Positions 21,685-31,114 are shown, numbered from the stretch's first letter. The stretch: 47,491 nt of DNA from Ephemerocybe angulata (GCA_013368325.1 JAACJK010000062.1:1-47491), one strand, 5' to 3'. Numbers and translations are program-made. The notes: generated from the sequence alone by a model not told the origin.

Positions 21685-22434
21685 CTAATTATTGTTGTTT
21701 TTTCTATCTATTATTGCTTTAAATGGTGTATCACTTTCGTTTTCCATTGGGTATGGTTCATCTTCCTCAGTTGGCTCAACGTGCTCTAGTTCTTGACCAT
21801 AATAGTGCATATCTGATTCAAAACTTGCATCGCTGAAAGTAGTAAAAGTTAATATATCTGAATTTTTATCAATAGATCATTCTCCACTATTTTCAGGTTC
21901 TGATAAACTGGAGTCAGAGCCAGAGGCTTCAGGTTCATGCACGCTCGTGGATCCATCAGAATCTGGTAAATAACCGCCATAATCACTCTCTGGACTCTCT
22001 GAAGTATCAGAAGGATTAACACTATAAAAAATCCAATCATTACTAAAATTAGCAGGGCTACCGCCCAGAACCAGTAAATATGAAAAATAAAATAAATTAA
22101 AAAAAGTATTAGTTAATAAAAATAAATAATGATCTTGATTGTTGATAATATTAATACTAATAATATTAAGTACAAAGGAAATAGCATCAGTAATTATTAT
22201 AATAATATTATTATAATAACTAAAACAGGAGATAAAGATACAAACATATAAGATTAACGGGATACTTAAGACAAAATATGCCATAAATCCTTGTTGAATC
22301 AACACAAATTTTTTTTTCAGGCCGTTATTTTTTTGTTCAAATAAACGAACAAAAAAATTAGGCCAGTAAAAAAAAGGCTTAAAAATTTGGCTAAAGCCTG
22401 GATTTAGTAGCAATTTAATTTTTTTCATGATCAT
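21685..22434 (-). CDS. Orphan membrane ORF overlapping cob (orf249)
   Basis: Function unknown. ATG at 22434 lies inside the last codons of cob (20-base overlap, different frame; a second ATG is at 22428). UGA at 21877-21879 must be Trp for the frame to run to TAG at 21685. Hydrophobic helices occupy about residues 50-130. The C-terminal 110 residues are strongly acidic and Ser-rich ([19 protein letters not shown]). Two palindromic elements are translated: a GGCCTAATTTTTTTGTTCG...GAACAAAAAAATAACGGCC palindrome (about 22318-22365, residues near [13 protein letters not shown]) and the 20-base GC cluster at 22049-22068 (LGGSPA). Its position suggests co-expression with cob. The long frame supports a real or recently live gene. 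Confidence 0.55.
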
Positions 22435-23599
22435 CTTTTTTTATTTTTTTTTTTGTAGCTACGTCCATTAAAGTATTTTCTAAAATACCTATTGCCGGAA
22501 CAATAATTAAGAACCAGGCAAAATAGAAAGCAGTTGAAATTTGTCCAATAGAAACATAAGGTTCATTAGGATGTTGACTACCAATCCACATTAATATAAT
22601 AAAATCCACTACAAAAAACCAGAAAGCTAATTTCATAGCAGGTCTAAATTGAGCACCTCTTATTCTAGATAAATCAGTAAATGGTAATACTAATAATATT
22701 AATAATGAACCAAACATAGCCATTACTCCTAATAATTTATTAGGAATACTTCTTAAAATAGCATAATAAGGTAATAAATACCATTCTGGTACTATAGAAG
22801 CAGGTGTTACCATTGGATCAGCAGGAATATAATTATCTGAGTGACCTAATAAATTAGGATAGAAGAAAACTATGATAGATAAAACTAAGAAAAATGCAAA
22901 TATAGTCACTAAATCTTTAAACATAAAATAAGGATGCATTGCATATCTATCTCCATTTGAAGTTACTCCATTAGGATTTCCTGATCCATGTACATGTAAT
23001 GCTATTAAATGAGCAACAGCTAAAGCAGCTAATAAAAAAGGCAATAGATAATGTAATGAAAAAAATCTATTTAATGTAGCATTAGATACTGAAAATCCAC
23101 CCCAAATTAATTCTACTAAATCTACTCCAAATACTGGTATAGCACTTAATAAATTAGTAATTACTGTAGCACCCCATAATGACATTTGACCATAAGGTAA
23201 TACATATCCTAAAAAAGCGATTGCCATCATTAAGATTAATATTATTGTCCCTATTGTCCAAACTAAGATTCTAGGAGATTTATATGAACCATAATACATA
23301 CCTCTTCCTATATGTGCATATACAAATATAAAAAAGAAGGATGCTACATTGGCATGAATATATCTTATTAACCAACCATTATTTACATCTCTCATTATAT
23401 GTTCTACACTATTAAATGCTAAATCTACATTAGGTGTATAATGCATAGCTAAAAATGCCCCAGTTAAAATTTGTATTATTAAACATACTGCTAATAATGA
23501 TCCAAAATTCCATAAATAACTTAAATTAGCAGGTTGAGGAGAATCTACTACATAAGAATTAAATATTCTTAATAAAACGTGACTTTTTAATATTCTCAT
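22415..23599 (-). CDS. cob: Apocytochrome b
   Basis: Haem b-bearing core of complex III with Qo and Qi sites, 394 residues, eight helices. Landmarks: paired haem histidines in LAMHYTP...[12 protein letters not shown] and [11 protein letters not shown]...[13 protein letters not shown], the Qo PEWY motif ([18 protein letters not shown]) and [20 protein letters not shown]. The residue corresponding to position 143 is Gly and to 129 is Phe, the forms normally sensitive to strobilurin-type Qo inhibitors. ATG start, TAA stop; no intron. The C-terminus ([12 protein letters not shown]) is overlapped by orf249. Confidence 0.97.
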   Translation of the reverse strand: MRILKSHVLLRIFNSYVVDSPQPANLSYLWNFGSLLAVCLIIQILTGAFLAMHYTPNVDLAFNSVEHIMRDVNNGWLIRYIHANVASFFFIFVYAHIGRGMYYGSYKSPRILVWTIGTIILILMMAIAFLGYVLPYGQMSLWGATVITNLLSAIPVFGVDLVELIWGGFSVSNATLNRFFSLHYLLPFLLAALAVAHLIALHVHGSGNPNGVTSNGDRYAMHPYFMFKDLVTIFAFFLVLSIIVFFYPNLLGHSDNYIPADPMVTPASIVPEWYLLPYYAILRSIPNKLLGVMAMFGSLLILLVLPFTDLSRIRGAQFRPAMKLAFWFFVVDFIILMWIGSQHPNEPYVSIGQISTAFYFAWFLIIVPAIGILENTLMDVATKKKIKKDDHEKN

Positions 23600-24027
23600 G
23601 AGTTTTGTATTTATTTATTCTAGCTCTAGCTTTTATTCTGTCCATTCACTTCACTTTTTTTACTGGCCATTCTAATTTTTTATCACTTTTTTTATTTGTT
23701 TACTTTTTTATCTTTAGATAAAAAAGTGATAGATAAAAAAAGTCAACAAAAAAAAAAATAACCTGGCCATTCTAATTTTTTTATTTTTACAAAAAAAATA
23801 ACTGGTGAGTAAAAACTAGGTTTATAATTGCTAGCTAATTATCTATTTCCCTTCCTTAAATATCACTTTTTTTATATAGATAAAAAAAGTTTTGAAGGAA
23901 GAAGGATTAATCTCTTCTTATCTTAACTTTGGCTTTATAACCCCTTATTAATTTTTTTTTTATAAAAAAAGTCAACAAAAGGCAAGGTTAAGGATTATGG
24001 GCTAGTATTAAGAAGTTAATATTTACT
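23600..24027. repeat. cob leader and triple-nested palindrome
   Basis: After the about 40-base cob leader, 23661-23768 holds a CTGGCC-ATTCTAATTT outer element. Its loop contains a TATCAC...GTCAAC hairpin, which itself contains a GTTTACTTTTTTATC...GATAAAAAAGTGATA hairpin. A second CTGGCC-ATTC element follows at about 23764-23808. The remainder to tRNA-His is AT-rich with hairpin fragments. Confidence 0.8.
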
Positions 24028-24099
24028 AGTAAAATCAGAGGCTCGAACTCTGAACAAAGTCGCCACAAGACTTCATTTTACCAATTAAACTAATTTTAC
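24028..24099 (-). tRNA. trnH(gug): tRNA-His(GUG)
   Basis: Acceptor GTAAAAT pairs with ATTTTAC, anticodon stem AAGTC/GACTT around TTGTGGC (GUG). First of a run of eight - strand tRNAs between cob and nad6. Confidence 0.9.
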
Positions 24100-24423
24100 T
24101 AAAATTCCTACTAACTATCACCAGTTATTTTTTTTTTGTTTTGTAACAAATACAAAAAAAATTAGAATGGCCAGTTATCACTTTTTTAATCTGTTTACTA
24201 TCAGTGATAGATTAAAATTAGTAAACATCTAAGTCAATACAGATAAAAAAAAGTCAATAATAAGTCTTGTTGGACTTAATTTTTTTTTTGTAAAAAAAAA
24301 ATCAGTCCTAGTAATTTTTTTTGTATTGACTTTTTTTTCTTGTTCAGTTATTTTTTTTAAAAAAAAAAAATTAGAATGGCCAGTAATTTTTTTCACTTAA
24401 AAATTAGCCTTAATTAATAAAAT

Positions 24424-24497
24424 CTGAGTTGATCAGACTCGAACTGATATAAGCCATTACCAAAAAATGGTGTTTTTCCAAATTAAACTACAACTCA
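24424..24497 (-). tRNA. trnQ(uug): tRNA-Gln(UUG)
   Basis: Acceptor TGAGTTG pairs with CAACTCA, anticodon stem CCATT/AATGG around TTTTGGT (UUG), discriminator G. Confidence 0.9.
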
Positions 24498-24736
24498 TTA
24501 GCAACAGTTTTGTTTTCTTTTTAACAGGTAGCCCTGTAGGACTGATTTTTTTTATTGACTTTTTTTATCTGTTGACTTTTTTATCTTTATCACTTTTTTT
24601 TTATATAAATAAAAAAAAAGTAATAAAAAAGTGATAAACAAATAAAAAAAGTGATAAACAAAAAAAAATAACTGGATTAGTAAGTGATAAAAAAAAAGTG
24701 ATAATAGGGATAATTCTTTAATTTTTTTTTTTTGTT

Positions 24737-24808
24737 TGCCGAATACTGGAATTGAACCAATATCAAAATCTTACAAGGAATCCGTTTTACCAATTAAACT
24801 ATATCGGC
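24737..24808 (-). tRNA. trnT(ugu): tRNA-Thr(UGU)
   Basis: Acceptor GCCGATA faces ATTCGGC with two inner mismatches. The anticodon stem GATTC/GATTT has one T-T mismatch around loop CTTGTAA (UGU). The T-arm is regular. It is the weakest cloverleaf of the set, but the only Thr tRNA. Confidence 0.82.
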
Positions 24809-25262
24809 TACTGGGCGCTTATCATTTCAGCATAATTTTTTTGTTCTTGCTGGCCATTCTAATTTTTTTTGTATTTGTTCAAAAAAAAATAACTGGTGAT
24901 ACAAAAAAAATAAATGCCATTTGACTTTTTTTTTTTTATTGACTTTTTTTTATCACTTTTTTTATCTATCACTGATAGCTGGCCAATCTAATTTTTTTGT
25001 TTTCACTTTTTTTATCTGTTTACTTTTTTATTGTTAATAAAAAAGTGATAGATAAAAAAAGTAAACAAAAAAATAACTGCAGATAAAAAAAGTCAAGTAA
25101 AATAAATAAACAAAAAAAAAAGTCAAAGCCCTACTTATTGTTAATAAAAAATTAGTAGCCCAATTATCACTAATTTTTTTTTGTTGTCCAATACTTATTA
25201 CTAAGTTATTTTTTTCTCTTATAAGAAAAAAAGTAAGTAACCCTTAAGGTTATAATCAGCAT
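24809..25262. repeat. Intergenic nested palindromes
   Basis: 24826-24896 is nearly identical to 26404-26475 (ATTTCAGCATAATTTTT followed by CTTGCTGGCCATTCTAATT). The triple-nested palindrome at 24979-25079 follows. No ORF. Confidence 0.8.
24979..25079. repeat. Three-level nested palindrome
   Basis: Outer arms CTGGCCAATCTAATTTTTTT and AAAAAAATAACTG. In their loop is a CACTTTTTTTATC...GATAAAAAAAGTAAAC hairpin. In that loop is GTTTACTTTTTTATTG...AATAAAAAAGTGATA. Each inner element interrupts the outer one cleanly at its loop. The clearest example of the loop-in-loop organisation. Confidence 0.9.
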
Positions 25263-25334
25263 TGCCCCGGGAGAGAATTGAACTCCCATATCTATAGCTT
25301 CAAAATAGCGCTTTGACCACTAAGCAACCGAGGC
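25263..25334 (-). tRNA. trnF(gaa): tRNA-Phe(GAA)
   Basis: Acceptor GCCTCGG pairs with CCGGGGC. The anticodon loop TTGAAGC reads GAA, with one T-T mismatch closing the anticodon stem. Confidence 0.88.
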
Positions 25335-25356
25335 TATCGATATTATATTTTTAATT

Positions 25357-25428
25357 TGATCCTTATCAGATTTGAACTGATCCCGACTCCTTGAAGGGGA
25401 GTTGTACGAACCACTATACTAAAGGACC
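25357..25428 (-). tRNA. trnE(uuc): tRNA-Glu(UUC)
   Basis: Acceptor GGTCCTT pairs with AAGGATC, anticodon stem ACTCC/GGAGT around CCTTCAA (UUC). Only 22 bases from tRNA-Phe, the tightest tRNA spacing in the genome. Confidence 0.92.
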
Positions 25429-25665
25429 TATAATATTACTAATTTTTTTCAGGCTATCACTTACTAATTAATTTTTTTTGTATTGTTACAAAAAAATTGA
25501 TAAGGGTTATCTGCAGTTATTTTTTTTTGTAACAAATAAAAAAAATTAGAATGGCCAGTATCACTTTTTAACAGTCAACAGATAAAAAAAGTCAACAGAT
25601 AAAAAAGTAAAAAAAAAAAAAATTAAGCCCAATAGCTAAGGCTAGTAAATAAAAAAATAAGGTTT

Positions 25666-25738
25666 GTGCGAAATTAGGATTTGAACCTAAAATGAGAGCT
25701 CATGAGGCTCTAGTGTTAACCAATTACACTATTTCGCA
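25666..25738 (-). tRNA. trnM(cau): tRNA-Met(CAU), copy 3
   Basis: Acceptor TGCGAAA pairs with TTTCGCA, perfect anticodon stem AGAGC/GCTCT around CTCATGA (CAU). Third CAU tRNA; one of the three may be an Ile tRNA with lysidine at position 34. Confidence 0.88.
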
Positions 25739-25983
25739 TATATTTTTATCACTTTTTTATTTATATAAAAAAAGTCAATATTAATAGAAGGGAGGAATGC
25801 GGAAAATGGAGGGATTTTTGTTTAAATATTTGCTTAATTTTACCGCAGTTATAAAAAAAAAAATAACCCGCATTCCAGTTTTAGTTCTTATTGTTGACTT
25901 TTTTTATCTGTTGACTAATTTTAATCTTTAGATCAAATAAAGATATAAACAGATAAAAAAAAAGTGATAAAAACAAAAAAATT

Positions 25984-26056
25984 AGGCCTTAAGAGGAATC
26001 GAACCTATGTAAAAAGTATTAACAGTACTTCGCTTTAACCACTCAGCCATAAGACC
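25984..26056 (-). tRNA. trnN(guu): tRNA-Asn(GUU)
   Basis: Acceptor GGTCTTA pairs with TAAGGCC, anticodon stem AAGTA/TACTT around CTGTTAA (GUU). Confidence 0.92.
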
Positions 26057-26488
26057 CTTTTTATATTTACTTTACTAACTTAATTTTTACTAATCAATTT
26101 ATTATCACTTTTTTTATTTATATCTGGAAAAAAGTCAACAGCTACAAAATTGATAAGGTTTCTTATTTTTTTTTTGTTTAATTTTTTTTGTATTTGTTAC
26201 AAAAAAAATAACAGGCCTTAGCCAGTTATCACTTTTTTAATCTGTGGACTTTTTATTCTATTGATTAAAAAAGTGATAGATTAAAATTAGTAAACATATA
26301 AAAAAAGTGATAACTGACTTTTTTTTAAAGTTAATAAGTAGTTAAGTTTATATTATATAGTTAATCTTAATTTATTATAATTTGTTTATATTTCTTTTAA
26401 CTAATTTCAGCATAATTTTTTTTGTTCTTGCTGGCCATTCTAATTTTTTTTGTATTTGTTCAAAAAAAAATAACTGCTAAGTGATATT
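26057..26488. repeat. Intergenic palindromic repeats
   Basis: No gene is visible. TACTAATCAATT/TTGATAAGG halves lie at about 26095-26160 with a TATCAC/GTCAAC hairpin between them, and a CAGGCCTTAGCCAG element near 26212-26226. A second copy of the ATTTCAGCATAATTTTT plus CTGGCCATTC block lies at 26404-26475. Confidence 0.75.
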
Positions 26489-26561
26489 TGAGAGAGACAC
26501 GACTCGAACGTGCAGCTCCTTACTCCCAAAGTAAGTTCCTTACCAATTAGAATACTCTCTC
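26489..26561 (-). tRNA. trnP(ugg): tRNA-Pro(UGG)
   Basis: Acceptor GAGAGAG pairs with CTCTCTC, anticodon stem CTTAC/GTAAG around TTTGGGA (UGG). Confidence 0.92.
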
Positions 26562-26860
26562 TCGATGATTACTTCTTTTAATCACTTAATTTTTTTATAT
26601 CACTTATTATATAAAAAAAAAATTAGAGTAGCAGTAGGGTTGGTGGGTTGGTAAACTCAATTACTTTTTATCACTAATTTTTATTCAGTGGACTTTTTTT
26701 TATCACTTTTTTATTACTTTTTTTTTATTTATATAAAAAAAAAGTGATAAAGATAAAAAAGTAAACAAATAAAAAAAGTCAATAAATAAACGAACAAAAA
26801 AAAATTAGCCTATTATTTTTTTTTGAACAAATACAAAAAAAATTAGGGCTATTAATTTTC

Positions 26861-27574
26861 TTATTTTTTAGTAATAACAATAGTAGCAAACATAGCCAAT
26901 AATAGAATAAAACTTAAAATAATTAATAAAATAGCACCATAAGTGTATAATGTATGTCCTAAAACTTCTATTTGTATAAAGTTTAAAATATATAAGTCTG
27001 GATTACTAAATTGGGGAAATTGAACAATTGTAGCTGGTAAAATATTTGATGAATTAAAACTACTTATCAGGCCTTGTGCCATTTGACTTTTTTGTTCTAA
27101 AAAAAGTGATAAATTTTCTTTAAATAAACTCATATCCGAATTTATTAAATAATAATTTAACTTATTAATATGTAATTTTTGCCAATCGGAGAAAAATAAT
27201 ACTGGATAGTTAAAACTAGAAACATTATTAAAATTAAATGGTATTATATTATAAATTATATATAAAAATAATGAACCTATACTAATAGCTAAGGGTAGAT
27301 TTTTAGTATATTGAGTACCAGTTTCTAAAATATCTGTTAATTTAATATTTATCATCATTATTACAAATAAAAATAATACTGCTATAGCTCCAACATATAC
27401 TATTATATAAGAAATACCTATAAATTGTATTCCTATTAAAATTAAATAACCTGCTGCAAATACAAAAGTAAAAATTAAGTATATAACTGAAATAACTGGA
27501 TTTTTAGCTGTTATAGTTAATATTCCAGATAATACTGTTCCAATAGATAAAAAATTTAAAAATAAAGTTGTCAT
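26861..27574 (-). CDS. nad6: NADH dehydrogenase subunit 6 with in-frame repeat insertion
   Basis: Complex I membrane subunit, 237 residues. The N-terminal half carries the conserved VSVIYLIFTFVFAAGYLIL-like helix and YIIVYVGAIAVLFLFVIMM with the pi-bulge region; the C-terminus ends in a final helix and TIVITKK. Residues about 154-169 (LSLFLEQKSQMAQG) are encoded by two palindromic elements at 27068-27112: a TTATCAC...AGTCAA hairpin and TGGCACAAGGCCTG. The frame stays open through them. They fall in the variable loop between the last helices, where fungal Nad6 differs in length. ATG start, TAA stop. Confidence 0.95.
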   Translation of the reverse strand: MTTLFLNFLSIGTVLSGILTITAKNPVISVIYLIFTFVFAAGYLILIGIQFIGISYIIVYVGAIAVLFLFVIMMINIKLTDILETGTQYTKNLPLAISIGSLFLYIIYNIIPFNFNNVSSFNYPVLFFSDWQKLHINKLNYYLINSDMSLFKENLSLFLEQKSQMAQGLISSFNSSNILPATIVQFPQFSNPDLYILNFIQIEVLGHTLYTYGAILLIILSFILLLAMFATIVITKK

Positions 27575-28479
27575 TTTTTTTAATGTTTATTTTCGTTGTC
27601 TCTTTAATTTTTATATCACTCAATAAAAAATTTAGCTGTAATTATTACTTATTTGTTTGTTTTTGTTTTTGTAGGACTGATTTTTTTTTATACAAAAAAA
27701 AATTAATTGGGCAATCTAATTTTTTTTGTATTTGTTACAAAAAAAATAACTACAATTATAACTTTTTATCACTTTTTTTTTATAAAAAAAAAGTCAACAG
27801 CTGGCCATTCGGCCTGGATTAGTGATAAATAACAAAAGAAAAAAAAGTTATACAACCCTGCGGTAAAAATTAGCTGGCACTTATTTTTTTGTTAAAACAA
27901 CAAAAAAAATTAGCGGTAAAAATTAAAGAAGACTACTCTGACTGACTTATCTGACTTTTTTGTTACTTTTTTTTTTATAAAAAAAAGTGATAGATAAAAA
28001 AGTCTGTAAGTAATAGGAGACAATAAACTATAATAGTTATTTTTTTTTAGTAATTTTTTTATAAAAATAGATATAGCTATAGGACTTATTTTTTTTTACA
28101 AACCCTGCGGTAAAAATTAATTGAGCAATCTAATTTTTTTTGTATTGTAACAAAAAAATAACTACAACTAGATTAATTTATCACTTTTTTTATAAATAAA
28201 CCTTATCAATTTTTTTTTTACTACAACTGGCCTTTAGGCCTGGATTAGTAAGTAACATTATAGTAGGTTTAACCTAGAAATTTTTAACTATTATTCTTAG
28301 TTAATTAGAAAAATTGTTAGGATGACTTAGCATACTTAGTAGGGCTAATATTGACTTTTTTTACAGTTATTTTTTTTTGTAACAATACAAAAAAAATTAG
28401 AATGGCCAGTATCACTTTAATAAAAAAAGTGATAACCCTTGCGGTAAAAAATAATTGTAAATATTCATTTTATTATTAT
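27575..28479. repeat. 0.9-kb repeat gap between nad6 and tRNA-Asp
   Basis: No gene supported. Contents: nad6 leader, GGACTGATTTTTTT and GGGCAATCTAATTTTTTTTG palindromes (about 27675-27750, 28120-28165), a CTGGCCATTCGGCCTGG core (27801-27817), ACCCTGCGGTAA clusters (about 27855 and 28104), a CCTTATCAATTT...CTGGCCTTTAGGCCTGG element (about 28201-28256) and CAGTTATTTTT...AATGGCCAG (about 28365-28408). Confidence 0.75.
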
Positions 28480-28552
28480 CGAGCCCTTACAGATTCGAAC
28501 TGAAACACCTCTAATTGACAATTAGATACTCTACCAATTAAGCTAAGGGCCC
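28480..28552 (-). tRNA. trnD(guc): tRNA-Asp(GUC)
   Basis: Acceptor GGGCCCT pairs with AGGGCTC, anticodon stem TCTAA/TTAGA around TTGTCAA (GUC), discriminator G. Confidence 0.92.
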
Positions 28553-29070
28553 TTAGGCTATCTCCTGACTTTTTTTTATTTAAACAAAAAAAGTGAAATG
28601 AATAAACGAATTTAACTGACTTTTTTTTATCACTTTTTTTTTATATTGACTTTTGATAAAAACCTTATCAATTTTTTTTTTACTACAACTGGCCTTTAGG
28701 CCTGGATTAGTAAGTAATAAAAAAAGTCTGAACCTCTTTCTCTTTTAAGGAATTATTATTATTGATAATTTTTCTTATCAATTCAGCACTAATTTTTTTA
28801 CTAATTAATTTTTTTTGTAAAACAAAACAAAAAAAATTGATAAGGGTTATCTGTTTATATCTTTTTTTGATCTGTTTATAAGATAGATTAAAATTAGTCC
28901 ACAGATAGATAAAAAAAAGTCAATAAATAAACAAACCCTGCGGTAAAAAATAACTCTTAAATAAAAATAACTTAGTAATAAGTCAGTCAGTAAAAAAAAA
29001 TTAGGGTTACAAACCTTATCAATTTTTTTTTTTACTACAACTAACTGGATTAGTAAAAATTAAAGAATTA
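28553..29070. repeat. Intergenic palindromic repeats
   Basis: No gene is visible. A CCTTATCAATTTTTT...CTGGCCTTTAGGCCTGG element with GGATTAGTAAGTAA lies at about 28664-28718. A TACTAATTAATTTTTTTTG...TTGATAAGGG palindrome lies at about 28800-28852, and an ACCCTGCGGTAA cluster near 28936. Confidence 0.75.
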
Positions 29071-29799
29071 TTAAGATAGAAAGTCCAATACGTACTGCAA
29101 ATTGTTAATTAATTCTGGGTTTAATAAAGCTTGATCTAGATAATAATTATTTAAAAAGCTATTAATATCGAAATTAGGGTATATTTTTTGAATGTCTAAA
29201 CCTAATAAATTTAAGCTACTATTAAACCTTTTATTTAATAAAAAGAACGACTTGAGTTTTAATTGAACCATATTTTTTTCAGTTAAAAAAAGTTCTTTAT
29301 TATCCCGATCATTCCTTATATCAGCTGGCATTTCTGAATAATTATTTTGTTCATTCTCATAGTAACCTATGTATTCAGTCAAGTATATTTTATAATCCTT
29401 CATTATACCTAATATATTTGCAACATGCCCGTTATCAGGTACAATATCTAGATCCTTCTGTTTAAACATACTTAAATCATTTTCCTGAAAATAATTTAAA
29501 CTAATAGTAAATAAATTATTATTATTTACCATAAAACAATAGGAGTCTAAATCACTTATTTTTTCTATTCCATAAAGTAAGTATTTATTTAGTGGGTGTA
29601 ACTCCTTTAAAGATTCTAAATTTTCATAGAATGAGCTTCGAGTACCCGTTCTAGTTAATGAACTATATATATGCATAAATTTGTTTCTAGTAAATTCTGG
29701 GTTTTCATTATTACCATATCTTAAAAGATTCACACCTTGATTTAAATCCATATTTTGATTATTTGTTAATTCCCTAAAAGCTAATAATAATTTATTCAT
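29071..29799 (-). CDS. Orphan ORF with cox3 leader (orf242)
   Basis: Function unknown. 242 residues from an ATG immediately after a - strand copy of the cox3 leader. The first 30 residues (MNKLLLAFRELTNN...DLNQGVNLLRYG) match orf165; the rest is a soluble-looking, Asn-, Leu- and acidic-rich protein (ELHPLNKYLLYGIEKISDLDS) without clear membrane helices. No UGA codon, TAA stop at 29071. Only a trace of the palindromic repeats is translated (MPAD), unlike orf165. It lies between tRNA-Asp and cox2. The long open frame and copied leader suggest a gene that is or recently was expressed. Confidence 0.6.
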   Translation of the reverse strand: MNKLLLAFRELTNNQNMDLNQGVNLLRYGNNENPEFTRNKFMHIYSSLTRTGTRSSFYENLESLKELHPLNKYLLYGIEKISDLDSYCFMVNNNNLFTISLNYFQENDLSMFKQKDLDIVPDNGHVANILGIMKDYKIYLTEYIGYYENEQNNYSEMPADIRNDRDNKELFLTEKNMVQLKLKSFFLLNKRFNSSLNLLGLDIQKIYPNFDINSFLNNYYLDQALLNPELINNLQYVLDFLS

Positions 29800-29930
29800 T
29801 TTTTTAATTGATTCGATTTAGTAGTATAAATTAAAATTTATTGCCTCACTTAAAAAAAGTGAAGGTATAATTACTTAATACTATGATTAGTTAAATTAAG
29901 ATAGCTCTGTCTCTAATTTACTTTTATTTT
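29800..29930 (-). promoter_or_regulatory. cox3-type 5' leader, copy C (empty site)
   Basis: Reverse-strand copy of the cox3 leader in front of orf242. It keeps GTAAATTAGAGACAGAGC, GTATTAAGTAATTA and GCAATAAAT...ACTACTAAATC. Where copies A and B carry palindromes, it has only a compact CACTTTTTTTAAGTG hairpin, so it looks like the uninserted state. Confidence 0.88.
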
Positions 29931-30352
29931 TTTATCACTTTTTTTCTTTGTTTATCGCTAATTTTCTGGGCGGTAGCCCTGCTAAGATAAATAAATTAGT
30001 CAACCCTGCGGTAAAACATAAAAAAGTCAATCCTTAGGGATAAAATTTTTTTAACAAAATTAATTGTATAGTTAATTTTTTCACTTTTTATATTTGTTAA
30101 TTTTTTTTATCACTTTCAGTTATTTTTTTATCAAAATAAATAAAAAAATTAGAATGGCCAGTTGACTTTTTTTATCTATATCTGGAAAAAAGTGATAAAA
30201 AAAGTCAATAAAACAAAAAAAAAAAAACAAAATAGCTGGCACTTATTTTTTTGTTAAAACAACAAAAAAATTAGCCTGAAAGTTCTAAAAAGTAAATAAA
30301 ATTAGTGCTGAAAAATTAACTACAATTACTTTTTTTATATTAAAAAGTGATA
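29931..30352. repeat. Intergenic repeats after cox2
   Basis: No gene is visible. One of four identical 20-base GC clusters (29966-29985), an ACCCTGCGGTAA cluster (30003-30014) and a CAGTTATTTTTTT...AATGGCCAG element (about 30117-30161) running into TTGAC...GTGATA hairpins. Confidence 0.75.
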
Positions 30353-31114
30353 TTAAGAAGCTGCTGAATCTATCCATACTAAGAAATCAGGTGAAGATAC
30401 TGCTTCTACTACAATAGGCATAAATCCGTGCCAAACTCCACATATTTCAGAGCATTGTCCATAGAATGTTCCAGTTCTTTCAGCTAAGAAAGAAGCTTGA
30501 TTTAATCTACCTGGAACCGCATCTAATTTTAAACCTAAAGAAGGCACAGCGAAAGAATGTAAAACATCCGCACCAGTAACTATTAATCTAATATGGCAAT
30601 CAACTGGTATAATTAATTTATTATCTACATCTAATAATCTAAATTGTCCTAATTCTAAATCTGATTCAGGTATCATGTAAGAATCAAAATCAATAGAATC
30701 TCCACTATCAGTGATAAAATCAGAATATTCATAAGACCAATACCATTGATGTCCTACTACTTTAATAGTTAAAGTAGGTGAAATAACTTCATCCATTAAA
30801 TATAATAATCTAAAAGATGGGAAAGCTATAGCAATTAAAATTAATGCGGGAGTGATAGTCCAAATTAATTCTAATACTGTACCGTGTGTTAAATATTTAT
30901 GAGCAATAGGATTTTTAGCTGAACTATAATAATACATTACTGAAAATAATACCCAACCTACAGATAGAAATATTACTATTAAATAAAATCCTATAGTATT
31001 ATGTAAAGTTACTAAACCTGTAAAACCAGGTGCAGCGCTATCTTGGAATCCAAATTGCCAAGGAAGAGGAGCATCATTGAAAATTATATTAATTAATTTA
31101 AATTGTTCTAACAT
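30353..31114 (-). CDS. cox2: Cytochrome c oxidase subunit II
   Basis: Complex IV subunit that accepts electrons from cytochrome c through its CuA centre. 253 residues: two N-terminal helices (about 40-65 and 84-105), then a beta-barrel domain with [13 protein letters not shown], the [13 protein letters not shown]uA histidine loop and [12 protein letters not shown], the remaining CuA ligands. ATG start at 31114 ([20 protein letters not shown]), TAA stop. No intron, no UGA, length normal. It lies between orf242 and orf265. Confidence 0.97.
   Translation of the reverse strand: MLEQFKLINIIFNDAPLPWQFGFQDSAAPGFTGLVTLHNTIGFYLIVIFLSVGWVLFSVMYYYSSAKNPIAHKYLTHGTVLELIWTITPALILIAIAFPSFRLLYLMDEVISPTLTIKVVGHQWYWSYEYSDFITDSGDSIDFDSYMIPESDLELGQFRLLDVDNKLIIPVDCHIRLIVTGADVLHSFAVPSLGLKLDAVPGRLNQASFLAERTGTFYGQCSEICGVWHGFMPIVVEAVSSPDFLVWIDSAAS

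Noticed and set aside
24736..24924. 62-codon + strand frame over tRNA-Thr
   Set aside because: Its first part is the complement of the tRNA-Thr gene and the rest is a palindromic element.
24960..25080. CRISPR-like array, given many similar short repeats
   Set aside because: Repeats are palindromes of several families in both orientations, irregularly spaced and nested, with no regular spacers and no cas genes. This is a mitochondrial genome.
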